From an uncultured Eubacteriales bacterium (GTDB taxonomy: Bacteria > Bacillota > Clostridia > Lachnospirales > Lachnospiraceae): a stretch of DNA of 33,312 nucleotides. The stretch lies in NCBI GenBank assembly GCA_900319355.1, contig ONOC01000016.1, positions 1 through 33,312 of the forward strand. Reading direction: 5' to 3'. Positions 24,018 through 32,900 of the stretch are shown here, piece by piece. The notes below the pieces were generated by a model. The model saw nothing but the letters and a program-made list of their open reading frames with translations, was not told the origin of the DNA and made no database searches. A program made the translations under genes and the position numbers. Numbering within the stretch: the stretch's first letter is position 1; each line of letters starts with the position of its first letter.

Positions 24018-24485
24018 ATGAATATTTTGTTTTTTCTGACACCAAAGGAAGAGGTGGCTTATCTGGACAGCAGCGATTCGCTTCGCGGTGCGATTGAGAA
24101 GATGGAGTACCACAGGTACACGGCGCTGCCGATTCTGGATGAAAAAGGACGTTACGTGGGAACGCTGACGGAAGGAGATATTCTCCGGAAAGTCAAGGAA
24201 GAATATGATCTGACGCTTCACAATGCGGAGGATATTCCGATTACGGAGATTCACCGGAGATGGAAGGTGGATCCGGTCAATATCAACGCGGAGATGGATG
24301 ATCTGCTGAAGACGGCAACGCAGCAGAACTTCGTACCGGTCGTTGATGACAACGGCGTTTTTATCGGAATCATCACACGTAAGGCGCTGATCCAGTACAT
24401 GCTGGACAGTTACAGAAAGCAGGAGCAGACCCGGGAACAGCCCGAGTGGCATGCGGAACCGGGCAGACAGGCTGCCGATTTCTGA
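24018..24485 (+). CDS. CBS-domain-pair protein
   Basis: A 155-residue protein made of two CBS domains (about 10-65 and 78-130) and a short polar tail. Typical strands are ALPILDEKGRYVGTLTEGDIL in the first (split at 36-46 and 47-56) and FVPVVDDNGVFIGIITRKALI in the second (105-115 and 116-125). Such standalone pairs bind adenosine nucleotides; related Firmicutes proteins (CbpB/YkuL) bind cyclic di-AMP and can act on Rel. The ligand here is unproven. I choose ATG 24018, preceded by AAAAAGGGG, over ATG 24000, which has only a T tract upstream. It is transcribed divergently from the LUD gene. Confidence 0.88.
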   Translation: MNILFFLTPKEEVAYLDSSDSLRGAIEKMEYHRYTALPILDEKGRYVGTLTEGDILRKVKEEYDLTLHNAEDIPITEIHRRWKVDPVNINAEMDDLLKTATQQNFVPVVDDNGVFIGIITRKALIQYMLDSYRKQEQTREQPEWHAEPGRQAADF

Positions 24486-24599
24486 GCATCATGACACCGG
24501 GGTCCGGACGGAACGGGGAAGAAGAGAACGAAAGCGCCCGGACGGCGGCATGGAGAAGAGATCGAAGACACCCGGACAACCGGGACAGACAGGAGCAGA

Positions 24600-26390
24600 A
24601 TGAAGATGAAGAAACTGATCGATGAGATTTCAGAGGTGACGGCGGAGGCTTTCCGTGCGGCAGGATACGACCCGAAATACGCACGTGTCACGATTTCGAA
24701 CCGCCCGGACCTCTGTGAGTACCAGTGCAACGGAGCACTTGCGGCGGCGAAAGAATATCATAAGGCACCGCTGATGATTGCGGAGGCCGTTGTCGAAGCC
24801 ATGAAGAAGGCGGCGATTTTTCAGTCGGTGGACGCGGTGAAGCCGGGATTTATCAATATCATTGCGGACCCGGGCTTTGTTTCCTCTTATCTGGAGAAAA
24901 TGCGTCACGACGACCGGCTTTCCGTGGATCCCGCAGCACACCCGGAGACGATTGTGATTGATTACGGCGGGCCGAACGTGGCCAAGCCGCTTCACGTGGG
25001 CCATCTGCGCTCTGCCGTGATCGGCGAGTCCGTCAAGAGGATGGGCAGAAGGCTCGGTCACAGGGTGATCGGCGACGTGCATCTGGGCGACTGGGGACTG
25101 CAGATGGGTCTGATCATCGCCGAGCTTGCGGAGAGAAAGCCGAACCTGCCGTATTTTGATGAGAGCTTCACGGGCGAATATCCGTCGGAAGCGCCGTTTA
25201 CGATCAGTGAGCTGGAGGAAATCTATCCCACGGCGAGCAAAAAGTCGAAGGAAGATGACGCTTTTAAGGAGAAGGCGCTTGAGGCGACTGCGCAGCTGCA
25301 GAAAGGACGCCGCGGCTACCGTGCGCTCTGGAAGCAGATCATGAATGTCTCCGTGACGGATCTGAAGAAGAATTATGAGAAGCTGAACGTGAGCTTCGAT
25401 CTCTGGAAGGGGGAATCGGATGCTCAGCCCTATATCGGACCCATGGTGGAGAAGATGAAGAAGGACGGCTATGCCTATGAGGATCAGGGAGCACTGATTG
25501 TCGACGTGGCAGAACCGGATGATCAGAAGGAAGTGCCGCCGTGCATGATCCTGAAGTCGGACGGGGCGTCTCTCTATACCACCACAGATCTGGCGACTAT
25601 CGTGCAGAGGGTGCAGGATTACCATCCGGATGAGATCATCTATGTCGTGGACAAGCGTCAGGAGATGCATTTCATCCAGACCTTCCGCTGTGCGAGAAAA
25701 TGCGGCCTTGTCAGCCCCGATCTGAAGTTTAAGTTTATCGGTTTCGGCACGATGAACGGAAAAGACGGGAAGCCGTTCAAGACCCGTGAGGGCGGTGTGA
25801 TGCGTCTGGAGACGCTGATCCGGGATATCGACGATGAGATGTACAAAAAAATCGTCGACAACGAGAACCGCAGCAGTGCGAACGAAGATGCGCGTGAAAC
25901 GGCCGGGACGGTCGGCCTGTCCGCGCTGAAATACGGAGATCTGTCGAACCAGGCCTCCAAGGATTATGTCTTTGATGTGGACCGCTTCACTTCCTTTGAG
26001 GGCAATACCGGTCCGTACATTCTGTATACCATTGTCAGAATCAAATCGATTCTCGGAAAGTACAGAGATCAGCAGGCGGCATCACAGCAGGCCGAATCCG
26101 ACGGCGCCATTATCAGCCCGGCCGGTGATCCGGAGAAGAAACTGATGCTGCAGACGGCCAGATGGAACGAGGCACTCGAGGATGCGTGGGCAGATTATGC
26201 GCCGCACCGCATCTGCGCCTACATCTATGAGCTGGCGAACGATTTTAACAGTTTCTATCATGAGACAAAAATCCTTTCGGAGAAAGACGAGGCGAAGAAG
26301 GAATCATGGATCAGCCTGATCCGTCTGGTGAAGGATGTTCTTGAGGATGCGATTGATGTGCTCGGCTTCTCCGCTCCCGACAGGATGTGA
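24600..26390 (+). CDS. argS: Arginyl-tRNA synthetase
   Basis: Class I synthetase charging tRNA-Arg. The 596-residue protein has the N-terminal additional domain (DLCEYQCNGALAAAKE) that recognises the tRNA D-loop. The catalytic motif is NVAKPLHVGHLRSAVIGE, where HVGH stands for HIGH (near 130). The KMSKS region is degenerate (FKTREGGVMRL), as is common in ArgRS. The C-terminal helical anticodon domain includes ALKYGDLSNQ and NTGPYILYTIVRIKSIL. AGGAG at 24591-24595 precedes ATG 24600; ATG 24606 is equally possible. The 114 nt upstream hold no obvious promoter, so expression may come partly from the CBS gene. Confidence 0.97.
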   Translation: MKMKKLIDEISEVTAEAFRAAGYDPKYARVTISNRPDLCEYQCNGALAAAKEYHKAPLMIAEAVVEAMKKAAIFQSVDAVKPGFINIIADPGFVSSYLEKMRHDDRLSVDPAAHPETIVIDYGGPNVAKPLHVGHLRSAVIGESVKRMGRRLGHRVIGDVHLGDWGLQMGLIIAELAERKPNLPYFDESFTGEYPSEAPFTISELEEIYPTASKKSKEDDAFKEKALEATAQLQKGRRGYRALWKQIMNVSVTDLKKNYEKLNVSFDLWKGESDAQPYIGPMVEKMKKDGYAYEDQGALIVDVAEPDDQKEVPPCMILKSDGASLYTTTDLATIVQRVQDYHPDEIIYVVDKRQEMHFIQTFRCARKCGLVSPDLKFKFIGFGTMNGKDGKPFKTREGGVMRLETLIRDIDDEMYKKIVDNENRSSANEDARETAGTVGLSALKYGDLSNQASKDYVFDVDRFTSFEGNTGPYILYTIVRIKSILGKYRDQQAASQQAESDGAIISPAGDPEKKLMLQTARWNEALEDAWADYAPHRICAYIYELANDFNSFYHETKILSEKDEAKKESWISLIRLVKDVLEDAIDVLGFSAPDRM

Positions 26391-26398
26391 GGATTTTT

Positions 26399-27055
26399 AT
26401 GGGAAAGCTGGTTATTTTTGATCTGGACGGGACACTGTCGGACAGCGGTCCCGGTATCACCAGATGTGTTCAGCATGCCTACCGCATGATGGGATACCCG
26501 GAACAGACGGAAGAGGTGCTGAGGTCTTTTATCGGGCCTCCTCTTGTCACGCAGTTCATGGCGGTATCCGGTATGACGAGAGACCAGGCATGGAAGGCCA
26601 CGGAGATCTACAGGGAGCGTTATGAGCGGGACGGGAAGTTCGACAACACCGTGTATCCCGGTATCCCGGAGCTTCTGAAGGACCTGCGCGACGCCGGATT
26701 TTCCACGGCGGTCGGCACCTCCAAGCCGGGCATGTTCACGACGCAGATTATCGATCACTTCGGCCTGACGCCCCTGTTTGATACGATCAGTGCGCCCGGT
26801 CCCGATGAAACGAGATCAAATAAGCAGTTTATCATCGAACAGGCGATGGAGACGCTCGGGTATGCGGACCGGAAGAAGGATGTCATCATGGTCGGAGACC
26901 GGAAGTACGACATCGTGGGTGCGAAAAGCGCCGGTGTCACATCCGTCGGCGTGACCTATGGCTTCGGGGATCGCAGAGAGCTGGAGGAGGCGGGCGCCGA
27001 CGTGATCGTGGACTCCGTCGAAGAACTCAGAGGATATCTGCTGGGACAGAACTGA
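26399..27055 (+). CDS. HAD-superfamily phosphatase (phosphoglycolate phosphatase-like)
   Basis: A 218-residue HAD hydrolase. Motif I is IFDLDGTLSDSG (D8 nucleophile, D10), motif II is VGTSKPG, and motif IV is MVGDRKYDIVGAKSAG. The alpha-helical cap with FIGPPL places it with Gph/PpaX-type phosphatases, which dephosphorylate phosphoglycolate or pyrophosphate. The substrate cannot be set from sequence. GAGGA at 26389-26393 supports ATG 26399. An in-frame GTG at 26387 overlaps the argS stop and lacks a site. It lies 8 nt after argS and is likely co-transcribed. Confidence 0.92.
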   Translation: MGKLVIFDLDGTLSDSGPGITRCVQHAYRMMGYPEQTEEVLRSFIGPPLVTQFMAVSGMTRDQAWKATEIYRERYERDGKFDNTVYPGIPELLKDLRDAGFSTAVGTSKPGMFTTQIIDHFGLTPLFDTISAPGPDETRSNKQFIIEQAMETLGYADRKKDVIMVGDRKYDIVGAKSAGVTSVGVTYGFGDRRELEEAGADVIVDSVEELRGYLLGQN

Positions 27056-27193
27056 TGCCTGCCGGGAACTTCTGTCCGGGGACGGGCTTCCCGACATAAG
27101 ACGGACCGGACGGGAAAATAACGGCTGCTGACGGTTCAGAAGACGCTTCTGTTCCGGGATGCAGGTTATCTCAGGGTGGATGAGAAGGCGGAT

Positions 27194-27979
27194 ATGACGA
27201 AGGGACAGAAAATCAGAGACGTGCTGTTTCCGTTTGTGTATGCGATCCTGATACTGCTTGTGTCAGAAATGATCGTACTGCTGATCGCGGGACTGGCGGG
27301 AGGCTATGCCGACCCGGATGAGATTACGGCAAAGATGCGGTTCGTACCGCTTCTTTCCTCAGCCGGCTTCTATATCTGCTCACTGATCTTCATGAGAAGG
27401 ATGTTCCTCTCTGATGAGGCCAGATTCGGCCGGGATCATAACGGATGGCCGTTGTGGAAGGCGGCAGCGGCAGTGATCACCTCGGCAGCGGCCGGCGATG
27501 CCGTCAGCTGTCTCATCGGGGGTTCCGGCATCAGTCAGATTTTTCAGGGCTATTCGGCTGCCTTTACTGCATCCTTTGACGGGCAGAACGTGATTCTTCT
27601 TGTCGCGGTCACCTGTGTGCTGGGACCGGTGGCGGAGGAAGTCATCTTCCGCGGCATCATCTTCCGGCGTGCGCGGGCTTATCTGGGTCCCGTCGGCGGC
27701 GCCCTTGTCTCGGCGCTGCTGTTCGGCCTCTACCACGCGAACGTGGTTCAGTTTATTTACGCGGCAGCGGCCGGTATGCTGTTCGCACTATGGTATCATG
27801 AGAGCGGTTCGCTGAAAATCTGCGCAGCGGCGCACGCCGCCATGAATCTCTGGGCGGTACTTCTCTCGAGAGGATTCGGCATCAGCTCGCTGGACCCGGC
27901 GACCTGGTCTCCGGCACTTCCCGTGGCGGAAGGCATAGTGGCGGCAGCCGGAATCTTCTGTATTCTGAGAAAGAAATAA
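27194..27979 (+). CDS. CPBP-family intramembrane metalloprotease (CAAX protease-like)
   Basis: A 261-residue polytopic membrane protein with about seven hydrophobic segments. The hallmark motifs are VAEEVIFRGIIFRRAR (EExxxR), FGLYHANVVQF (FxxxH) and a later HAAMNLWA, which together build the Abi/CPBP metal site. Family members include prenyl-protein proteases and bacteriocin self-immunity proteins; no bacteriocin gene is nearby, so the role is open. AAGG sits five bases before ATG 27194. A GTG at 27176 would add six residues and has a poorer site. The 138 nt before it show no clear promoter. Confidence 0.9.
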   Translation: MTKGQKIRDVLFPFVYAILILLVSEMIVLLIAGLAGGYADPDEITAKMRFVPLLSSAGFYICSLIFMRRMFLSDEARFGRDHNGWPLWKAAAAVITSAAAGDAVSCLIGGSGISQIFQGYSAAFTASFDGQNVILLVAVTCVLGPVAEEVIFRGIIFRRARAYLGPVGGALVSALLFGLYHANVVQFIYAAAAGMLFALWYHESGSLKICAAAHAAMNLWAVLLSRGFGISSLDPATWSPALPVAEGIVAAAGIFCILRKK

Positions 27980-27995
27980 AAAAGATAAAAAGTGC

Positions 27996-28024
27996 TTGCA
28001 ATTTAAAAAAGCATCTACTATAAT
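27996..28024 (+). promoter_or_regulatory. Strong promoter of tRNA-Gln
   Basis: TTGCAA (27996-28001) and a perfect TATAAT (28019-28024) are spaced by 17 nt in an A/T-rich context. The predicted start near 28031 leaves a short 5' leader before the tRNA. Confidence 0.88.
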
Positions 28025-28043
28025 AGCACATGTTGTAACGAAT

Positions 28044-28115
28044 TGGGCTATCGCCAAACGGTAAGGCAACGGACTCTGACTCCGTCATTTCCTGGTTCGA
28101 ATCCAGGTAGCCCAG
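28044..28115 (+). tRNA. tRNA-Gln (anticodon CTG)
   Basis: A 72-nt cloverleaf. The acceptor TGGGCTA pairs with TAGCCCA. The anticodon stem ACGGA/TCCGT encloses the loop CTCTGAC with anticodon CTG. The T-arm contains GGTTCGAATCC. The discriminator is G and CCA is not encoded. The body closely matches Firmicutes tRNA-Gln, in which the usual anticodon is TTG. Confidence 0.95.
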
Positions 28116-28121
28116 CTTTCG

Positions 28122-28149
28122 AAGCGGTCACATGTGTGACCGCTTTTTT
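28122..28149 (+). terminator. Rho-independent terminator of tRNA-Gln
   Basis: AAGCGGTCAC pairs perfectly with GTGACCGCTT around the loop ATGT. Six T residues run from 28144 to 28149. Confidence 0.95.
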
Positions 28150-28150
28150 C

Positions 28151-28326
28151 TGTATAAGTCCGTCGCATGCCAGAGGCGGACTGCACACCCGAAGGGTGCG
28201 CAAGGCCGACTGTGGCTTTGCGACGACAACAGGTATGAGCATGGAGCGATGCGAAGCATCGCGAGAATGCGAATGCCTGTAGCGACGCGAAAGCACGCAG
28301 TGCGAAGCGGCGCGTGGACTTATACA
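28151..28326 (+). repeat. 176-bp palindromic element with 11-bp terminal inverted repeats, copy B
   Basis: TGTATAAGTCC (28151-28161) and GGACTTATACA (28316-28326) are perfect inverted ends. The interior folds into a series of hairpins, the clearest being GCGATGC-GAA-GCATCGC (28246-28262). Others are near 28182-28201 and 28285-28315. It contains no plausible gene. About 42 nt match, in inverted orientation, the intergenic repeat after hemZ. It starts directly at the end of the tRNA terminator T tract. It resembles a MITE or large REP-like element; no transposase is visible. Confidence 0.75.
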
Positions 28327-28351
28327 TTTCACTGACAGAAGGGAAGATAAT

Positions 28352-29092
28352 TTGACAGGAAAATACAGATATGACACCAGGGTGAGGTTCAGCGAAACGG
28401 ACGAAGACGGCTTTATGACACCGTTTGCGCTCCTGAACAACCTGCAGGACTGCGCCACTTTTCACGGAGAGGACAGCGGCATCGGCGTGGAGCGGAACAG
28501 AAAGGCCGGCCACGCATGGATGATCGCGGATATGCAGCTTGTCATTCCCTCATTCCCGAGATTCAATATGCATATTTCGACAGCGACATGGTCGCCGTCT
28601 TTCCGCGGACCGGTCGGACGCCGTTTCTTTGAGGTGACAGACGCTGACGGCCGGATGCTCGCGGCGGCCCGCTCCAACTGGGTCTTCATGGATCTGAAGA
28701 CCGGGATGCCGGTCAATGTGACGGAGGAACAGCTCGCCTACGGCGTTCACCCGGAACTGGATATTCCGTTTGAAACGGGAAAGAGAAAAATCCTTGTCGA
28801 CGGCGACTGGGAGAAGCACAGACGGATCAGAATCCGTGAGGAATATCTGGATGCGAACGGTCATATGAACAACGCGCAGTATGTGCGCCTCGCCAGGGTG
28901 TATCTGCCCGATGACGCGGTGATCGGATCGCTTCGCGTGATGTGGAAGCGGCAGGCGATGCTGCACGATATTCTGATTCCGGAAGTTATCGAAAAAGAAA
29001 GCACAACCTATGTGCGTTTTATGAGTGAACATGCGGACACGGACCCGGATCCGTATTTTATCTGTGAACTGTCCTGGCATCACAGAGCCTGA
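28352..29092 (+). CDS. Acyl-ACP thioesterase (FatA/FatB-type)
   Basis: A 246-residue double-hotdog enzyme expected to release fatty acids from acyl-ACP in the cytosol. The first hotdog opens with RVRFSETDEDGFMTPFALLNNLQD (split at 10-19 and 20-33). The second carries EEYLDANGHMNNAQY, with the Asn and His positions typical of the catalytic site. FEVTDADGRMLAAARSNWVF is the central strand pair. The start is TTG 28352, supported by AAGGGAAG upstream. No ATG gives a complete first domain. It stands 26 nt after the palindromic element and 13 nt before cvfB. Confidence 0.92.
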   Translation: MTGKYRYDTRVRFSETDEDGFMTPFALLNNLQDCATFHGEDSGIGVERNRKAGHAWMIADMQLVIPSFPRFNMHISTATWSPSFRGPVGRRFFEVTDADGRMLAAARSNWVFMDLKTGMPVNVTEEQLAYGVHPELDIPFETGKRKILVDGDWEKHRRIRIREEYLDANGHMNNAQYVRLARVYLPDDAVIGSLRVMWKRQAMLHDILIPEVIEKESTTYVRFMSEHADTDPDPYFICELSWHHRA

Positions 29093-29105
29093 CGGAGGAA
29101 AAAAC

Positions 29106-29978
29106 ATGCTCCAGCTTGGAAAAAAACAGACACTGAGAATACTGAAAGTCATGGATTTCGGCGCGTATCTGTCGGACGATCCGAAGGCGTCGAAGGACCA
29201 GCAGGTGCTTCTGCCGGCTAAGGAAGTACCGGAGAATCCGGAGATCGGGGATAAGGTTGACGTGTTTATCTACAGAGACTCCGAAGACCGTCTGATCGCG
29301 ACAGTCCGCGAACCGCTTCTCACAGTGGGCGGCGGTACGGCGATTCTGAAGGTGAAGGACGTGAACCGCGTCGGCACCTTCCTCGACTGGGGACTGGAAC
29401 GCGATCTGCTTCTGCCGTACCATGAACAGACGTATCAGCCCGATAAGGGCGATGAGGTTCTGGTTGCGCTGTACATCGATAAGAGCAGCAGACTCTGCGC
29501 GACAATGAAAGTATATCATGATCTGGAAACAGACTCCCCGTATTCGGCCGGCGATATCGTCAGCGGTCTCGTTTATGAGACAAGCGGGAATTTCGGCACC
29601 TTTGTCGCCGTCGATGACCGGTATTCGGCGATGTTCCCGAAAAACGAGGGACGTCAGATCTATCATCCCGGGATGCGCGCGGAATTCCGCGTCTCCAGGG
29701 TGCTTCCGGACGGCAAGCTGGAACTGGCGACGAAGGAAAAATCCTACGAGCTCATCGACAGCGACGCTTCCGCGGTCCTTGCGGAAATTGAAAAAAGAGG
29801 AGGCTCACTTCCCTTTGATGACAAGGCTTCTCCGGAACTGATCGAGAAAACCTTCCATCTCTCCAAAAACGCTTTCAAGAGAGCCGTCGGCCACCTGCTG
29901 AAGGAAAAGAAGGTGGAAAAGAAAGACGGGAAGATTGTCATCAGAAAAGGGTTGCTCCCCGCGGAGGAACGATCATGA
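29106..29978 (+). CDS. cvfB: S1-domain RNA-binding protein, CvfB/YitL family
   Basis: A 290-residue cytosolic protein with an N-terminal S1-like domain (LRILKVMDFGAYLSDD), then two more S1-type units (VKDVNRVGTFLDWGLERDLLL, read across 104-124, and GLVYETSGNFGTFVAVDD). A C-terminal winged-helix region ends in HLSKNAFKRAVGHLLKEK. This arrangement is that of CvfB, an RNA-binding protein linked to virulence-gene expression in Staphylococcus; the role in commensal clostridia is not established. GGAGG precedes ATG 29106. Its TGA overlaps the dnaE ATG as ATGA, so the two are translationally coupled. Confidence 0.93.
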   Translation: MLQLGKKQTLRILKVMDFGAYLSDDPKASKDQQVLLPAKEVPENPEIGDKVDVFIYRDSEDRLIATVREPLLTVGGGTAILKVKDVNRVGTFLDWGLERDLLLPYHEQTYQPDKGDEVLVALYIDKSSRLCATMKVYHDLETDSPYSAGDIVSGLVYETSGNFGTFVAVDDRYSAMFPKNEGRQIYHPGMRAEFRVSRVLPDGKLELATKEKSYELIDSDASAVLAEIEKRGGSLPFDDKASPELIEKTFHLSKNAFKRAVGHLLKEKKVEKKDGKIVIRKGLLPAEERS

Positions 29979-32900
29979 GCTTTGTCCATCTGCATACGCA
30001 TACGGAGTATTCACTTCTGGACGGTTCCAACAAAATAAAAGATTATGTGGCGAGGGTAAAGGAACTCGGAATGAATGCGGCTGCCATCACGGATCACGGT
30101 GTGATGTACGGCTGCATTCAGTTTTATAAGGAGTGTCTGGCCCAGGGCATCAAACCTGTGATCGGATGCGAAGTCTATGTGGCCCCGGGGTCCCGTTTCG
30201 ATAAGAAAGCAGGCGGCAGAGAGGAGAGATACTATCACCTGATTCTCCTTGCCGAAAATGATACCGGCTATCACAATCTGATGAGAATCGTATCCCGCGG
30301 ATTTGTGGAGGGATTCTACTACAAACCCCGCGTCGATCTGGAACTGCTGGAGAAATATCATGAGGGACTGATTGCGCTTTCCGCCTGTCTTGCCGGTGAG
30401 GTGGCCACCTGTCTGAAAGACGGGCAGTACGAGAAAGGAAAAGAGGCCGCGCTGCGCTATGAAAAAATCTTCGGCCGCGGCAATTTTTTCCTGGAACTTC
30501 AGGATCACGGACTGCCGGAGCAGAAGGGCGTGAACCAGCAGCTGATGAGAATGCATCAGGAAACCGGCATCGACCTGGTCTGCACGAACGACTGTCATTA
30601 TACGCGGGCAGAGGATGCGGAAGCGCATGATATCCTTCTCTGCATTCAGACGGGAAAGAAGGTTTCGGATGAGGACCGGATGCGCTACGAGGGCGGCCAG
30701 TTCTATGTAAAATCGGAAGAGGAGATGCGGGCACTCTTCCCCTACGCGCCGGAAGCACTTGAGAATACGCAGAAGATCGCGGACCGCTGTCGTGTGGAGA
30801 TCCGTTTCCACGAGCTGAAGCTCCCGCATTATCAGGTACCGGAGGGATATACCTCATGGACCTACCTGAAACATCTCTGCCGGGAGGGCATGGAAAAACT
30901 GTACGGTTTCGATCCCGGTGATCCGGCACCTGTTCCGGAGGAGCATCCGGCGCCGGGTACCGCGGCAGAGGATGTGGCGGCAGCCGCAGCGGATGCCTCC
31001 GGCGTGAAGGATGACACCTGCTTTACAGAGGAGCAGAACAGGCTCCGCCGGCGTCTTTGCTACGAGCTGGAAACCATCAACCACATGGGCTATGTGGATT
31101 ATTTCCTGATTGTATGGGACTACGTGCATTTTGCAAAAGAGGCGGGGATTCCCGTCGGCCCCGGAAGGGGCAGTGCCGCGGGTTCCATCGTATCCTACAC
31201 CATGGGCATCACGGAGCTCGATCCGATCAGATACGATCTTCTGTTTGAGCGGTTTCTGAATCCTGAACGTGTGTCCATGCCGGATATCGACGTGGATTTC
31301 GGCTTTGAGCGCAGGCAGGAAGTTATCGATTATGTCGTGAGAAAATACGGAAAAGACTGCGTCGTTCAGATCGTGACTTTCGGAACGATGGCGGCGAAGA
31401 ACTCCATCCGTGACGTCGGAAGGGCACTGGATCTGCCGTATTCTCTCTGCAACGAGATCTCCAAGATGATTCCGAATGAGCTGAACATGACGATCAGCCG
31501 CGGACTGGAGATGAATCACGAGCTGAAGGAACGCTATGATTCCGACCGGCAGGTTCATTATCTGATCGACATGGCCATGAAGCTGGAGGGCCTTCCGCGC
31601 CATACGTCCATGCACGCGGCGGGCGTTGTCATTTCTTCAAAGCCGGTCGATGAATTTGTTCCGCTGCAGACGGCAGCAGACGGCACGGTGACCACGCAGT
31701 ACAACATGACAGAGCTCGAGGAACTGGGACTTCTGAAGATGGATTTTCTCGGCCTGCGCACGCTGACTGTGATCCAGAATGCCTCGGCGATGGCCGAGCG
31801 GCGGACCGGAAAGAAAATCGATCTGTCGAAGATCGATTACAACGATCCGAAGGTCATGGGCATGATCGGAGAAGGACGCTGCGAGGGCGTGTTCCAGCTC
31901 GAGTCCGCCGGGATGAAGAGCTTCATGAAAGAACTGAAGCCGCAGTCTCTGGAAGATATCGTCGCCGGCGTGGCACTCTACCGTCCGGGTCCGATGGATT
32001 TTATTCCGGACTACATCAAGGGAAAAAATCACCCGGATCAGGTGAGATACGAGTGCGAGCAGGAAAAGCCGATTCTGGAGTCGACGTACGGCTGCATCGT
32101 ATATCAGGAGCAGGTCATGCAGATCGTGCGTTCTCTCGCCGGGTATTCCTACGGAAGCGCCGATATTCTGCGCCGTGCCATGTCCAAGAAGAAAATGCAC
32201 GTCATGGAGGAGGAACGGCACAACTTCGTCTACGGCAGCAGCGAGCGGAATATTCCGGGGTGCGTCAGAAACGGCATTGATGAGCAGACGGCCAACAGAA
32301 TCTATGATGAAATGATCGATTTTGCGAGGTATGCATTCAATAAATCCCATGCCGCATGCTATGCGGTTGTCTCATTTCAGACGGCCTGGCTGAAGTACTA
32401 CTATCCGGTGGAATTCATGGCCGCGCTCATGACGTCGGTCATCGACAACCCGGGCAAATGCGCGGAATATATGATGGTCAGCCGCCAGATGGGCATCGAG
32501 ATCCTGCCTCCGGATATCAATAAGGGGCAGAGCGATTTTTCCGTAGAGAACGGAAAAATCCGCTATGCGATGACGGCCGTGAAGGGCGTCGGCAGACCGG
32601 TCATGGATGAGATTATCCTGGAACGCGATGCGAGAGGTCCCTTCCGAGACATTCAGGATCTGTGTTCGAGAATGGCCGGAAGCAGCATCAACAAGCGCAT
32701 GATGGAAAACCTGATCAGGGCCGGAGCACTTGACAGCCTCGGAGGAACCAGAAAACAGTACATGCAGGTGTACAGCCTGATCATGGATCAGGAGAACAAA
32801 AGCCGCAAAGATAATATCGCGGGTCAGATGTCACTCTTTGATCTGATGCCGGAAGAGGAAAGGAAGGATTTTTCCGTGAAGCTTCCCGATGTCGGAGAGT

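Noticed and set aside
23886..24452. N-terminal extension of the LUD protein to an upstream start
   Set aside because: It would run through both divergent promoters and the CBS gene, while a perfect AGGAGGG site precedes ATG 23885.
27056..27193. Promoter or small gene between the HAD and CPBP genes
   Set aside because: I see no paired -35/-10, no strong hairpin with T tract and no frame with a ribosome site.
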